DNA from: Himantopus leucocephalus
Lineage: Eukaryota > Chordata > Aves > Charadriiformes > Recurvirostridae
Assembly (NCBI GenBank): GCA_003993805.1
Contig: RSEF01000004.1
Coordinates: 69,204,289 to 69,268,288, forward strand
DNA: 64,000 nucleotides
Direction of reading: 5' to 3'
Below are positions 1 through 13,402 of the stretch, piece by piece. The position numbers and the translations under genes were made by a program. Every line of letters starts with the position of its first letter. Positions within the stretch are counted from its first letter, which is position 1. The notes below the pieces were generated by a model. The model was not told where the DNA came from, did no database searches, and worked only from the letters and a program-made list of their open reading frames with translations.

Positions 1-3000
1 AATATCTGTTGTGGTTGTGGGCTCCAGACTTACGAGGTTGCTGTACAGGCGCTTTCTAAACAATAGGATGTCTGCAGCAGACAATTGTTAGCAATAAAAC
101 AGTCGCCTTCCTAGATCAGCTGCTTCAGCTGCAGGTAGATGTTATGAAAAGTAAGTTAAGGGAAAATATAGGGTAAGGGAGGAATTGAGACATTTCCCAC
201 CTACGTTGCTGAATTATTCTGACAAAACCCCACAAAAGCTAAGAAATTAATTTTTCAAAACTCATTTTTACCTAAGATAAAGAGTTTTTTTCCTGAAAGT
301 GCTCAGATTTGAATGCCAAAACTTTAATCAAGCACAATTGTGCTGAACTCCAGAAACACTCCATTTTCTCTCAGTCCATTTTTTCCAAACAAAACAAAAA
401 AGAAATTGTAATTCTTTTGCTGGAAAGTATGTTTTCATTAAAGTGAAAGTGTTTACTACCCTATGCATATATAGGTATGTATATATGTGGGTCCTACCTC
501 AAAGACAAATGTAGTCACCCTGGGTATAATTCACCCACTCATTAAACCCCTTTTTAATATTGTAGGAGCTGACATGAGAGCATAAAGAACAATTTAGTGG
601 AAAAGTGCTAAGGTGGTGGCATGCCAGTGAAACTAACAGACGAAATTCTCTCTACCATGGGAACTGGTACAGAGCCACAGATGTCCAGGGAACCAATGTA
701 CCAACATATAACGTTACACATTAAGTATTTCTATTTGTGTTTTAGGCAGCTGCCAAGTTGTGTTGGTAACATCCAGTAGCCATCCTTAAAACATAATAGA
801 CTTTTTCATGGTAATATTAATTCTGTGTTTGTGTGGCTGTAGGAGGCATGCACAAGTAACTGAGAACAGAAACAGGACAAAAGGGGGGAAAAAAAAATCT
901 ATTTCAGTTACACATGTATAATTGCATTTAGTGAACTGAATTCTGCCAAGTCAATGGAACAGCATGCGACATAAACCAGTTTAAAATTAGGCCATGAGAA
1001 TCTATCCAAGTTACAACCTTTCCAAAATGTGAACGCATATTAAGAGTCTCTATTGCTCATAACATCATATTAGCTCCATAATGCTTTGGTCCTGCTTCAT
1101 GAACAAAGAATGCTTTAAAACTCAACCAAGTAGCAACACTAAATAGGAACAGCAACTCGAGAGATGACTAACTGAGGAAATTAAATATACTTTTTAGTAT
1201 CTGTAAAGCTGCACATTGAAAAAGAAATCCTACAAATATAGTAAATGCAAAAGTGCACATTTTACGTGCCCGGTGGCTTTTCAAAGGCTTATATTGTGGT
1301 GGTGAGCAGAGCTTTAATAACTCTGGTGATACTATCATGTTACAGCACCAATAAGATACGGAACATTTGGAGAAGTGGAATTCAAGAGGACTCACTGGTT
1401 GGCAGACAGCTATAACCAGAGTTGTTTGGAAATACTACCACTCATGGTAGAAGGTGTATTATGGACCACAGCTGAAAGCTGCTGGAGCAACACAACAAGC
1501 ACTAGAATAAAAAGGTAGGAACAGATGTGTACACGATAGCAGTGTACCATATAACATACATGGCAACATAAGACATACTGAATACAAGCTTCAACACAAA
1601 AAGCTTTCTTGCTAAGACTTCTAAATGTATACACATAGGGCTTAGGAGCCATTGGGGCAGCGTAGACACTGCAATAGCTTTTTTCAGAAACTATATAAAG
1701 CCTGAATTTGTACTTTTGAAAGTACTCGTACTTGCGAGATGACATCTGTCAGGATATGTCTGCTCCAAACATACTGGAACGTAGAATTGAGCTACCCTAA
1801 TTTGCTCGAAATGGGGTAGCTTTGGCAATGGAAGCATCCAGTCAAAGCAACACGTATTTAATCAAGGGCTAATATACAGCTGGAAAAGTGAATATCCAGG
1901 GTGAGTTATTATAAAATATGATACAAAACTAGAGAAGAAGAAAGGGTGAGAAAAAATATATTAAGAGATACTGAAAATGCATGCAACAAATTTATGCAGA
2001 TCAAGGCATTCCTGCTTTACTACATCAGCGGTGCCTGGCATGCGATGTGAGCAGCATAATAATAATTTTATATATACGGTAAATATCTACCATCTGTGTT
2101 CTAGGCACGAACTGTAAAATGCAGCATAAAACAATTAAAATCAACAGAGACAAAGTTCAGGGTACAGAAAGCTTTTGATCCACAAAAAATGGCAGATGTT
2201 ATACTTGAGTGACTGAAGACCAAAAATACAAGTGAGAGCAAGTACAAGTCAGCCTTTAAAAGTACAGCTCAATCCATATGCCAAAGGGTTATTTGGCACC
2301 TTTTTATGTTCCTAGTGAGACAGACAAAGAAAAAAAAAATATTTTAAAAATTTAATTAGGTCACAAGCTAACAAAAAGTCAATAACTCTTTCTAATGGAT
2401 TTCAATAGGTCCTTCCAAGTTCAAGTTCAGAAATTCATAACAAATTACATTGTGTAGTTACTAAAGCACAGCTTTTTCCAGAGTTTTAGGCTAGTGGACA
2501 GTAGCATTCATACTTCCCTTCTTCAGAGAAGCACTCCTGAAGTACAGCTGTTGTGCAAAAAGTGGCAGGGCTACCATTCTTCAGGCAGCACGAGCAATAC
2601 ACTTGTATGGACAAAAGAATAAAACATTTCCATGNTTTTTTTTTTTTTTTTTTTTAGGGTTTAAGGTAGTCTTCTTCCAGAACGCTGTGTCCCTCACCTA
2701 GACTTCCTACCTGCAGACTTCTTCAGTGGATCGGGAGCCCTACAGCTTCTTTCAGCTACAGCTACTCCTGATCTCAGTCTCCCTTCAAACTCTTCCTGCT
2801 GTTGCTCCCGGCTGTTTCTTTTCCACTTTTTAAACTCCCTGCCTGCTATTCCAGCTCTACTCCACATTCCACCTCCAACAAATCTGATACAACAGCTTTT
2901 CCTTCATCTTAAGCCTATTCCTTCACATATTCTTTACCAGACGTGAAAATTCATTTTGTTTACCAGCGTATAGTGCTTACTGGTGTACCCTGCTAGTGTA

Positions 3001-3010
3001 ATTTCATTCT
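1..3010. other. Intergenic, no recognised gene
   Basis: AT-rich sequence. Apart from a poly-T run with one N at 2635, nothing is recognised. The longest open frame, 1410-1745 on the minus strand (111 aa, cysteine- and valine-rich), has no motif that I know. Confidence 0.6.
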
Positions 3011-3015
3011 TCCAG

Positions 3016-4445
3016 TGCATTGGGTTTACACGGCAAGGTGTTGGCAGCAGGGTCGCTGCAGGTATGGCCTCTGTGAGAAAAGATCAAGGATTGTCCCCGT
3101 GTCAGAGACAGTTCCAGACGGTTCCACAATGGATTCACCGCTGGCCAAAGCCGAGTCGCTCAGTGAATCTGGTGATGCCTCTGTAATAATGTATTTAAGA
3201 AAGGGTGAAAAAATGCTGGGCAGCAGCTGTGAGAGACAGGAGTGAGGAGAAATTATCCTGCAGACACCAAGGTCAGCGAAGAAGGAGGGGAGGAGGTGCT
3301 CCAGGGGCTGGAGCAAAGATTCCCCGGCAGCCCGTGGAGAAGACCACGGTGAGGCAGGCTGGCCCTGAAGTCTGTGGAGAGCACCACATTGGAGCAGATA
3401 GCCACACTGCAGCCCCATGGAGGAGCACATGCTGGAGCAAATGGATATACCCTTGTCCTGGTTTCAGCTAGGAAAGAGTTAACTTTCTTTCTAGTGATTG
3501 CTGTGAAAGGAATGTCAATAATACCTATTGGTTTTAGTTGTTGCTAAGTGATGTTTACAACATTCAAGGACTTTTTTCAGCTTCCCATAGAAACATAGAC
3601 AGAAGGATGGAACGGCCAACGGAATATTCCATACCATAGACCTCACACTCAGTATATAAATTGGGGTTAGCCAGGGGGGCAGGAATCCGTGATCACTGCT
3701 CGGGATGGTGCCAATTCAAAGGGCAGCGAGAGTGACCTGTGTCATTATTATAGTTATTCTTCTTATTGTTATTTTTCCTTTTCTGTTATTGTTCTTATTA
3801 CACTGTCTTTATCTCAAGCCACAAGGTTTTTTCCTCTCCCCTTCCCCTCCTTTTTTTTCCCCTCTTCTCCCCACTCATCTTGGGAGGGGGGAAATAGGGG
3901 GGTAGAGCTGCGCAGTTCCAGTTGCCAGCTGGGGTTAAACCACAACAGCCTGAAGGAAGCTGCAGCCCATGGACACTCCATGCTGGAGCTGCTTTATCTT
4001 GAAGGACTGTAGCCCATGAAGAAGACTCACGCTGGAGGTGAGGAAAAGCAGGAGGAGAAATAAGCAGCAGAGAAACTATTATGGATGGACCCCAAGCCCT
4101 GCTCCCCATCCTCCTGTGCGCTGAGGGAGGGGGTGTAGGAGGCGGATGAGCCAGGAATGAGGGAGTGAAGCTGAAACTGGGAAGGAGCGCACGGGGCGAA
4201 GGCGGTTTTAATTTTGTCTTTGTTTCTCCCCATCCAACTCTATTTTTAATTGGCAATAGATTAAATTAACTTTCCCCAAGCTGAGCCTGTTTTGTCTGTG
4301 ACGGTAACTGGTAAGCGTTCTCCCTCTCTGTATCTCAGCCCACAAGTTTTTTCCGTCTTATTTTCTCCCTCTGTCCTGTTGAGGAGGGGGAGTTATGGAG
4401 CAGCAGGGTGGGCGTCTGGCAGCCAGCCAAGGTCAACCCACCACA
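3016..4445 (+). mobile_element. Solo LTR of an avian endogenous retrovirus, with 5-bp target duplication, interrupted by a second LTR
   Basis: The element begins TGCATTGGGTTTACACGG and ends TCAACCCACCACA. It is flanked on both sides by TCCAG (3011-3015 and 4446-4450), a perfect 5-bp target-site duplication with TG...CA termini. Its body contains the short GGAGCA/CCCATGG-type tandem units and the T-rich end region typical of a long avian LTR family that I recognise but cannot name exactly. The expected AATAAA near 4250 appears degenerate (GCAATAGATTAAA). No gag, pol or env sequence is present, so this is a solo LTR left by recombination. Bases 3454-3947 belong to a later insertion. Open frames across it are not genes. 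Confidence 0.85.
3454..3947 (+). mobile_element. Nested solo LTR inserted in the 3016-4445 LTR
   Basis: Starts TGTCCTGGTTTCAGCTAGG and ends GGGGTTAAACCACAACA, with a TATA box (TATATAAA) at 3653-3660 and a pyrimidine-rich 3' part. It breaks the outer LTR in the middle of its internal units. The flanks ACCCT (3449-3453) and GCCT (3948-3951) look like a decayed 5-bp duplication. The same family occurs, truncated, at 44044-44330. Confidence 0.8.
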
Positions 4446-4450
4446 TCCAG

Positions 4451-7020
4451 ACAATGCTGAGATGCCAGGAACCTCACAAATGCTCAGCTGACTCACTGTA
4501 CTTCTAGGTATTCATTAATGAAGTAAGCTCTCACCATTAACCAGAACCTAGATGCCAAGCAAAGGTTCTTCAAATGAACCTAACAACCCTTACAGAAAAA
4601 CAAAGCTGGCGACACAAAGTATACAACAATTTGCGTAACTATTATCCATCCTGAATAAGGACTGTTGACAACTGGTATTATTTATCATTTCCAAACCTAT
4701 AAAGAATTGTTTAGAATTATTAGGTACCATTGCATAATAACCAAATCAATATTTTAGATACATCTAGGCACAAGGCAGAAAATAAAGAATACCCCAGGCA
4801 AAGCAAATCCTTGGAGACTATCACTAAAAATTCTCACTGTAGCAATGAAGAAAGTTCACCCAACTTAAGCAAGGAAAATGTCTTTGTCATGTCTGTCCAA
4901 AACCAGTTACCTATATAAGCAGAAACACCTAACCTGCTTTTCAGGCATCATTACAAGGTGCGATGAAGACTTTGGTGAAAGTACATAATGAGATGCCAAT
5001 TACTAACCAGGATACCTACGGAAAGGTTACTAATCACACAGTCAATGTGAAGAATGCCTCAGTTGAAAAGAAGTTACACATTCACCAAGTTAATGACGTG
5101 TTTTGTGTGAAAATAAGAATTAAATTAAGTCCCAATATGGTAGGCTAATTGAAGATAATTTTTGTTTAAAAAAGGTCCTTTGCTATGTTTTGTGTCCAAC
5201 GGACCTCTATATGTGAATTTATCAATAAATTTCTCTTGAGATTAGCTGCAAGAGAGCTTTATAAATGTATTGTCTCTAAATATTTTTATATTTATGAGAT
5301 TAGATTTCTATCTCATTAGTGTAGAATTCCTGTAATTAAACAGTCATCCTCTTCATGAAATTTACAGCTGCAAAAACGCATGTTCTATATTTTCAGAATA
5401 GCAATGTTAACAGAGGTTTTATCTTCACCGTTATTTTGCCAGACTTCACTTCCAATCTGACTGCACCTTCCTTCAGGAAAGAGCCACACTTACATATGTC
5501 GTATCTCCTTGAATTACTCAAAACACATTAAAGTAACTTTAATGTCAACTGAATCCTCTCTGAGCTACATGTCATTATCTACAGTTAACTATGAGAAAAT
5601 TAAGGCCAGCATTTGTAAATACAGTTGATAATGAAAAACTGTATCTCAAATTCAATGATCTACGAAACCACAAAACCTGTGTTAAAATATCATTGCTTCC
5701 AGAATGAACTTAGGAGACTAAAGAGAAAAATCCAAGTAATCAAACAATTCATAGTCTATTTTGGTTTTCCCCACAGCCTGCAGCCCCATGCTATATACAA
5801 CATGATCATGCATTATCTTCAAATGTCTAGTTTAATTTGGTCCAGTAAGATGGGATAAAATTGATGTCCAGATACAGAGTAAACTTACATTTGGAGGTAA
5901 ACTGGTAACATACACCAACACGAGAAATCTGGTTTAAGTGGCAACTTCCACAGACAATATAGCATTGATATATATGCAGAAAGAATTTAACTTAGATCAA
6001 TCACTGGAAAAGTCTCTGAAGTAGATACTGTCTAATTACTGTTTGAATGAAAGACTATTATGACCATGCCATGTTTAGGTGATAGCAAGCACATACTGGA
6101 CCTTTCCTTGTTCTTCTCATTAAAAGACCATCGACATAGGTATGGTGAGTCTGACATCGATGTGACCTCCTGTACTCTGCACAGATGACCAGCATGTACG
6201 GCAGTAAGTCTGATGTCTTACAGCACGGGTGAAGATTGACTCCAATGTTACATATGGTGGCCAACTGTACAGGATGTTTTGTGGGGTCCCACAACCAGTT
6301 TTAGCACCAAAAGAAAAGGAGCAAAAAACTGAAGTGCAGAAATTTGTTACAGCAATTTTGCAACATGTTATGGGCAATTTGAACAGGAAGTAACGGCTGC
6401 AGGAGAGTAATAAGTGCTTCAGGTCTGTTACGTTTCTAGGTTAACTTGCTAGGATAAATGTCATCCCTCTTCACCTTCTTCAAAGCTTTGTTCAGCAAAA
6501 TCACACTAGCTTCTTTGCCTGTAACTCTTGGGCTTCTCCAAACGCAGTCACACAAATTTGACCCGATTCATTGAAAACATCACCTGCTTTTACTACTGCA
6601 AACTCATTCAACAGGTAGATTTCTTTTAGTTGGAAGGCAGATGAAACAATGAATGAAAAATGGGTATAAAAATTCTCCAAATCTGAAATGACAGTGTGTG
6701 TTCACCTCCTCATATCTAAACAAGTATGCAAGAAATTTCAAAGAATGGACCAGCAACCCACAACCAGTCATATTCAGCCAAAATAGATGCGTGTACCTTC
6801 ACTAAAGTAAAGATGGCCGCGCCAGTTCACACCAACTCAGTTCCTCACGCTTCTGGGTTTTATTGTAGTTAGATAAATAACATGGTCTACAGGAAAACCT
6901 GATGTAGATTCCACAACAGCCTCATTATGAGCTTTCAAGAGCTCACAGCTAAGAAAATAGTATGTAAGTTGGTCATCGTAGAGTCTCCTTTACTACAGCT
7001 GAAGTAGTAAAGCAGCTGTT
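4451..7020. other. Intergenic, no recognised gene
   Basis: AT-rich, with only short open frames on both strands and none recognisable. No splice-bounded coding exon was identified. Confidence 0.6.
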
Positions 7021-7298
7021 TCATAGAATCATAGAATTTTCTGGGTTGGAAGGGACCTTTGAGGTCATCAGGTCCAACCGCCAACCTAACACTGCCAAGT
7101 CCACCACTAAACCATGTCCCTCAGCACCATGTCTACCCGTCTTATAAACACCTCCAGGGATGACGATTCCACCACTTCCCTGGGCAGCCTGTTCCAATGC
7201 TTAACAACCCTTTCTGTGAAGAAATGTTTCCTAATATCCAATGTAAACCTCCCCTGGCACAATTTGAGGTCATTTCCTCTTGTCCTCTTGTCTTTGTA
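7021..7298 (-). mobile_element. CR1 retroposon 3' fragment
   Basis: Starts on the + strand with TCATAGAATCATAGAAT, the complement of the CR1 terminal repeats, then GGTTGGAAGGGACC and the complement of the CR1 3' coding end (reverse-transcriptase C-terminus). The minus-strand open frame at 7107-7301 reads [18 protein letters not shown], which is the recognisable C-terminal relic of the CR1 polymerase. The copy is 5'-truncated. Confidence 0.93.
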
Positions 7299-10200
7299 CA
7301 TCTGAAGATTTCCTGTTCAAGGACTGATTCCCCAAATAACTACAGACAGACTCTTAGAGAGCCAGCAAGGATGATCTGGCATTTAATCTGCTATTTTACC
7401 GGGTAACATTATCTCTTAAATGTTCACTTTTTGCAAAGTCATTCCATAGTCACTTACTTTACCACTTGATCATAATGAACGTGACAATCAGCAAGGACTA
7501 GAAGGTGATAATTAATCAATACGTACTGCCAAAAATGTTGTTCCATTTGATCATGTTCGTTATCTTAGTACTATAAAGAACAATTTCAATGACAAGTTGC
7601 CAGGATATTGTGATGATATTTTTTTCTAGATTCTAGACATTGTTAACAAGCTCTTGGTAACTCTTTTTGAGCCAACACATTGGAAATGTTAAGCCTCTGT
7701 TTGCTGGAACATTTCTCTCTTCTGCATACTGTCATGGAAAGGAATTTTCTAACACAAATTATTGGTTAATTATTTGAGTTGTTTCATTTTTGGCAGTCTG
7801 TATTAACAATTAAAATGGAAGCTGCCATGTACAAGAACAGTCTTCCACTTTGTTCTGAATACAATCAGTCCTCACACCTGAAAAAAAAACTCACTAGTAC
7901 ATACAAATACTTGATAGAATATGACACGTGGACTTTGAATATTTAAACTGTGATCTGGTGTCTACAGCGAGGACTTGAAACTCAGCTTAATGTTAATCAA
8001 GGAATCTTATAAAATGCAATCAATTTAAAAAAATAGGCACATCTGGAGCTCAAAGTCCAGCCCGGGGCACCCTATCTGACTCTTAACATGCAGCCTTAGC
8101 AAAATGCTAGCAACTGGATGCCATGACTGCAGTAAAGCAGCCTGACTAGGCAAGCCTCTCCTCGTAAGATGCAATCTCGGCTTTCTGTAAGATTATATTA
8201 TCTATTGTCAGCATTAGAAAAACAGCTCTCAGCTATCAATGAATTCATTTTCGTCCTTGATTAACTGATAGAAAAAGCAAAGACAAAGGCAGTTTTCTTC
8301 CTTTGAGGTCTTTGAGTTCATAAACAATTCCACATTACTCAGATGACAAACTACTCAAACGGCACAAAAAATAAATAATAAAAATGAGCATTGGCATCTG
8401 ATAAGCAATAATACTTTGTGAACACATTATATATGTGTTAGCTTGCCTACAGCTGTTAACACAAATATAATTAGAAATAAAACCAATTTTGCCAGTACAG
8501 CACCAACAAACAAAGCAGAACTAAATTTAAAATTACTACTATTAATTAAAAACACAGTTTAGTTAAATGTAATTGTTAAGTCAAATTACATTGGTGGACT
8601 TTACTTAAAAGTTCAACAATTACTTCCACTGAAGCAATTAACGACAAAAAAAATCTATGAAAAAGAATTCTGAAAAGCTTTGCAAAATATTATGAACAAC
8701 TAATGTATGGCTAGCATACATTAAAGAAAAAAAGATGTCATTGCCTACAGACTGAAGAGTTCACATGAGTTCCATTTTGCAGGAGTGATCCTGCAGAACA
8801 GCTAGGGAATATGTGTTGGAAATGGCCTGGACTCTATTTCCAAAAGATTTAGTTCAGTCATCATATATCTGAATATAAGGTAAATGAGGAGTATTCAGAC
8901 ACATTGTTATGTTTTATAGCAAAAGATTGTTGTGGAACTTGGCTAAACAAGTATTGCCAGTGAAATTCTGCACTCCTGTGAGAGGCTTCATGACAAAAAG
9001 TAGCCAAAAATTCTCACGTAGCTATTAGCAAACTAGTTAGTAGTGCAGCATTAGTTACAATGCAAGTTCAGATGTGTGGAGATTGGGACATGTTTTACTC
9101 TCAATTGAGAAGGTCAAAAGAAAGGTTCCTCTTTCAGTGGCTCAAGTGAAGTGAGTTAGTGGTTTCTATCTACATTTTATTTAGGTCTCTACTTCTCAAT
9201 GTCAGTTAATGTCATTTAATGAAATAACCCTATCATGTTGGGATTTTATAGCCAGAGGAATTGAATGGTTACCATCTACCCTTAGGCTATATATTAACCC
9301 ATAAATTCGGGGGGGTTGAGATCTGTGGTTATGCTTATTCCCACAAGAGAGATAAAAAGACGAAAATTTTTTTTTTCCTTTTTTCCCCTTTAGTTTTTCT
9401 TTTGAGATCTCAGGCGTATCAAATCCAGTCTTCCCTTTGGAGAGTCAGTATTATGGTATAAGATCTTTGACATACTCAAACCAAAGGATAAAACCAAAAA
9501 AGCAGTAATCCACAATTTGCAACCACATAGTTAAATGTAAATTCATCATCATTGATTCCTTGATCAATTAATTCACTGATGTCGTGGTTTGGGCCGGACT
9601 GGCCACTGAAAGGAATGACAGATGCCCTCCCCCACCTCAAAACAGGACAACTGATTATTTAAAAAAAATCAACTGAGAACATGGTAGTCCTGTAAATTCC
9701 CTCACTGCTCAAAGTACACAAGGAGAAATAAAGTAATTCATATTTGAATTTTTCACTACATAAATAGTTAAAATCCAAATACAGAAAAAGTTGGAGAACG
9801 CACGCAACACTTCTGACTTTTGTATGCATTAAGAAATGTATTACAGTACAAAACATTTTAGCTTTCAAAAGATCAGCTTTAACTCCTAATCAGCTCTCGT
9901 CATTTGAGATTCTTATCAGTTTGAGGGCTCCTTAAAAATTACTACTCCAAGCAAAAAAGTTTCTTGCCACAGATTCAAAAATGGAGACATGAGATCCCTA
10001 ACGTGCAATTATCAGGAAATTCTTTTCACTATAACTCTGCCTTGCCATAAGAAGACCTAAGACCCGATCTTGTCATGGCCCCAGCTCCCCAGTGGAGCAG
10101 GCGCTTCGGAGTTTGGATGACTGTCTCGTTCATAAGCGTCTCATTTAGCTGTCGTAGTAGACAAAGGGGCTAAGTTCAAGAAAGCAAGAATCGGATCTCC

Positions 10201-12029
10201 TCCTATTCAAGGCAGGCAGACCACAGCTCCCCCGATCACCAAGATAGTCATGAGGTACAAATACAGCCCTCTGAAATGTTTAACCCTTTATTAAGGGTTT
10301 GTGTAAGCTGTGGGAAATCATAGTAACAATAAAATAGTGCTGATGGACACGTACAGTAAAGGAGGTGTTCTTATGATTTCACTAACACCCCCTTAATCTA
10401 ACAGCTACTTATCTCAGCAGGAGGAACATAATACGGTACTTCACTGACTACTTTTCCTACAACCCTTGCTCCTTCCTTTTCTCCTCTTCCCTTGTCCTTA
10501 TACATATAAATGCTCCATATGGTGAAGGGACCGTTTAAAACTGTTCTCATAAATACCAAAGGAAATACTTTCACAGACAATAAAAAGCAAGTTGTCTAAT
10601 CCTTAGTTCTTCAAGTGTTTTCCATTCTCATTCAGCTGTTTCTTAGCTTTTAACGTTGCTGGCTTTTCACCCTCCCCTCTGTGCTAAATTAATGTAAAGA
10701 CTTTACTTTCATTAGTGCTTTCAAAACCTTTTCAAAAATAAACCCATCACCAAGTTTCCTTATCGCAGTTCTTTTCATCTTATTTTTAAATCACGAGCAC
10801 CAAAGATGTGGCCCAAGCTTCCCAGAGAAATAAAGTAACAGCCATGGTTAGAAATCAGCTGCACGGGGCTGTTTTCATGGTTTCGGTAGGAGGCAAAGTG
10901 CCTGGATGGTTTCAGGAACAGTCAGGGAAGTAAGATCTGGAAATGTGGTATTTTGGGACTCCTCCTCTGCCAGTTTGTGCTGTGACTACTTCCGCACACT
11001 ATTGTCACCTGTGACGAAGGGCTACACTGACTGTCTTCTTTGAATCACGTAACTCCTTTGGGCAGGAATTTAAGCCAGCCACAAATACGCTTTATACTCT
11101 AAAAGAAAAGAATTCTAGTTTTGAACGATCTCTCCTTTATACAAATACAGAGGTTTGGGCATCTCAAACGCCAAAAAATGAAACCTCAGCAGCTCTCAAA
11201 GCAAGAGGGTTTAATCAGACTGCTTAAAAATCATGCATTTGTTTTTATTGCAACTCATATTACTCAGCTGTTTGGCAAGTTCTGAGAAAAATGTTATCAC
11301 GAAGGACCATAACCCTGTTTTTTATGAAGATTCAGCACCTTTCATACGAATAACATTCCTGCCATAACAGGACCTAATATTCCTGATTTTATTATAAAAT
11401 CAGATTAAAAAAGACATACCTTGTTTTTGTTAAGGGAGAGGGAGAAGGTAAAAGCCTATGAGACCTGAAGAAAAAAGAATGGCACAATATAATAGGACTA
11501 TGACACCTAAAACAATACTGATTCTTTACAGAAGTATAAAGATAACACTTCACAAGGACACTGGAGAACTGTGCTTGGCACAAAACATTTTTAATGAAAG
11601 CAAGAAGGACACAGACAGTTCAATCTGCATGTACCCAAAGAAAGGCTGCAGCCCCTGCCAGAATACCCAAACCTAAAGATATCCTGTCTAAGGAAGATCC
11701 ATTATCTTCATTCAGGAAAAAGCTTAAATCTTCAAGGACCAATGAGAAGGTGCTTGTCTTCCTTCAGTAGTTTGTTATTTCCAGAAGGCAAGGGAGCTGG
11801 GGAGGAAGCTGGTTGTTTTAATTTGGTCTGAAAGAATTCAGCAAGACTTTCCCCTCAAAATTTATGCATCCTTCTGGTTTCAGCTATGATGGAAATGATA
11901 TTAAGAAATCCTTGGTGGATAGCCTACTGCTTGTGGTTTGAGTCTCATCTGGAAGTGAGGATCTGAAAGAAATACAAAACTGAAAAATAACAGACAAAAC
12001 CTGATTTTCTCTGAGGATGCAAGAGCCTC
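7299..12029. other. Intergenic, no recognised gene
   Basis: AT-rich, with a possible LTR start at 9580 and homopolymer runs near 9366. Open frames are all under 75 codons and unrecognised. Confidence 0.6.
9580..9652 (+). mobile_element. Possible short LTR fragment
   Basis: TGTCGTGGTTTGGGCCGGACTGG resembles the first bases of avian ERVK-type LTRs, which often begin TGTCGTGGTTT. Similarity is lost after about 70 bases. Support is weak. Confidence 0.3.
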
Positions 12030-12262
12030 ATGCCAAGTCCATCAGCCCAGCATCCTGTCTCCGACAGTGGCCAGTAGCAGATGCAGACAGGAATGTAAGG
12101 ACAGAAGAAGCATACAAAAATAGTTCTCTCAAATATTTGTTTCTGATTTGTGGCTTCCAGGCTTTCTGAGCCACAGGCAACAGCCTTCACAGATTTTCTT
12201 TTCATAAACATATCTAATCGATTTTTGAACCCTTTAGTATCCCCAAAATCCTGGGACAATAA
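12030..12262 (+). repeat. Ancient dispersed amniote repeat, copy 1
   Basis: Contains CAGCATCCTGTCTCCGACAG and TGGCCAGTAGCAGATGCAG, then a decayed tail (GGCTTCCAGGCTTTCTGAG, ATATCTAATCGATTTTTGAACCC). I recognise this as an old interspersed repeat common in reptile and bird genomes but cannot name the family. It resembles 41645-41890. Confidence 0.55.
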
Positions 12263-12402
12263 GCTTTTACGGCTTTACAATGTACTGTGTGAAGTACCAC
12301 ATTTTGCTTGCTTTGAACCTGCCACTTGCAGTTACAATTTCATCCCCTCCAGGCTCTGTATAAAAAAAAAATCACAGCACAACTTAATTTGGTTAATTTT
12401 CC

Positions 12403-13402
12403 NNNNNNNNNNNNNNNNNNNNNNNNNNNNNNNNNNNNNNNNNNNNNNNNNNNNNNNNNNNNNNNNNNNNNNNNNNNNNNNNNNNNNNNNNNNNNNNNNN
12501 NNNNNNNNNNNNNNNNNNNNNNNNNNNNNNNNNNNNNNNNNNNNNNNNNNNNNNNNNNNNNNNNNNNNNNNNNNNNNNNNNNNNNNNNNNNNNNNNNNNN
12601 NNNNNNNNNNNNNNNNNNNNNNNNNNNNNNNNNNNNNNNNNNNNNNNNNNNNNNNNNNNNNNNNNNNNNNNNNNNNNNNNNNNNNNNNNNNNNNNNNNNN
12701 NNNNNNNNNNNNNNNNNNNNNNNNNNNNNNNNNNNNNNNNNNNNNNNNNNNNNNNNNNNNNNNNNNNNNNNNNNNNNNNNNNNNNNNNNNNNNNNNNNNN
12801 NNNNNNNNNNNNNNNNNNNNNNNNNNNNNNNNNNNNNNNNNNNNNNNNNNNNNNNNNNNNNNNNNNNNNNNNNNNNNNNNNNNNNNNNNNNNNNNNNNNN
12901 NNNNNNNNNNNNNNNNNNNNNNNNNNNNNNNNNNNNNNNNNNNNNNNNNNNNNNNNNNNNNNNNNNNNNNNNNNNNNNNNNNNNNNNNNNNNNNNNNNNN
13001 NNNNNNNNNNNNNNNNNNNNNNNNNNNNNNNNNNNNNNNNNNNNNNNNNNNNNNNNNNNNNNNNNNNNNNNNNNNNNNNNNNNNNNNNNNNNNNNNNNNN
13101 NNNNNNNNNNNNNNNNNNNNNNNNNNNNNNNNNNNNNNNNNNNNNNNNNNNNNNNNNNNNNNNNNNNNNNNNNNNNNNNNNNNNNNNNNNNNNNNNNNNN
13201 NNNNNNNNNNNNNNNNNNNNNNNNNNNNNNNNNNNNNNNNNNNNNNNNNNNNNNNNNNNNNNNNNNNNNNNNNNNNNNNNNNNNNNNNNNNNNNNNNNNN
13301 NNNNNNNNNNNNNNNNNNNNNNNNNNNNNNNNNNNNNNNNNNNNNNNNNNNNNNNNNNNNNNNNNNNNNNNNNNNNNNNNNNNNNNNNNNNNNNNNNNNN
13401 NN
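12403..13402. other. Assembly gap, 1000 N
   Basis: Exactly 1000 Ns, so probably a placeholder length. Open frames drawn through it on either strand are meaningless. Confidence 0.99.

Noticed and set aside
1410..1745. 111-codon minus-strand frame with a hydrophobic stretch
   Set aside because: No known motif, no splice context, AT-rich surroundings; consistent with chance.
3026..4256. Overlapping open frames of 66-152 codons on both strands
   Set aside because: They lie in LTR sequence; low-complexity proline/serine-rich translations with no retroviral protein motif.
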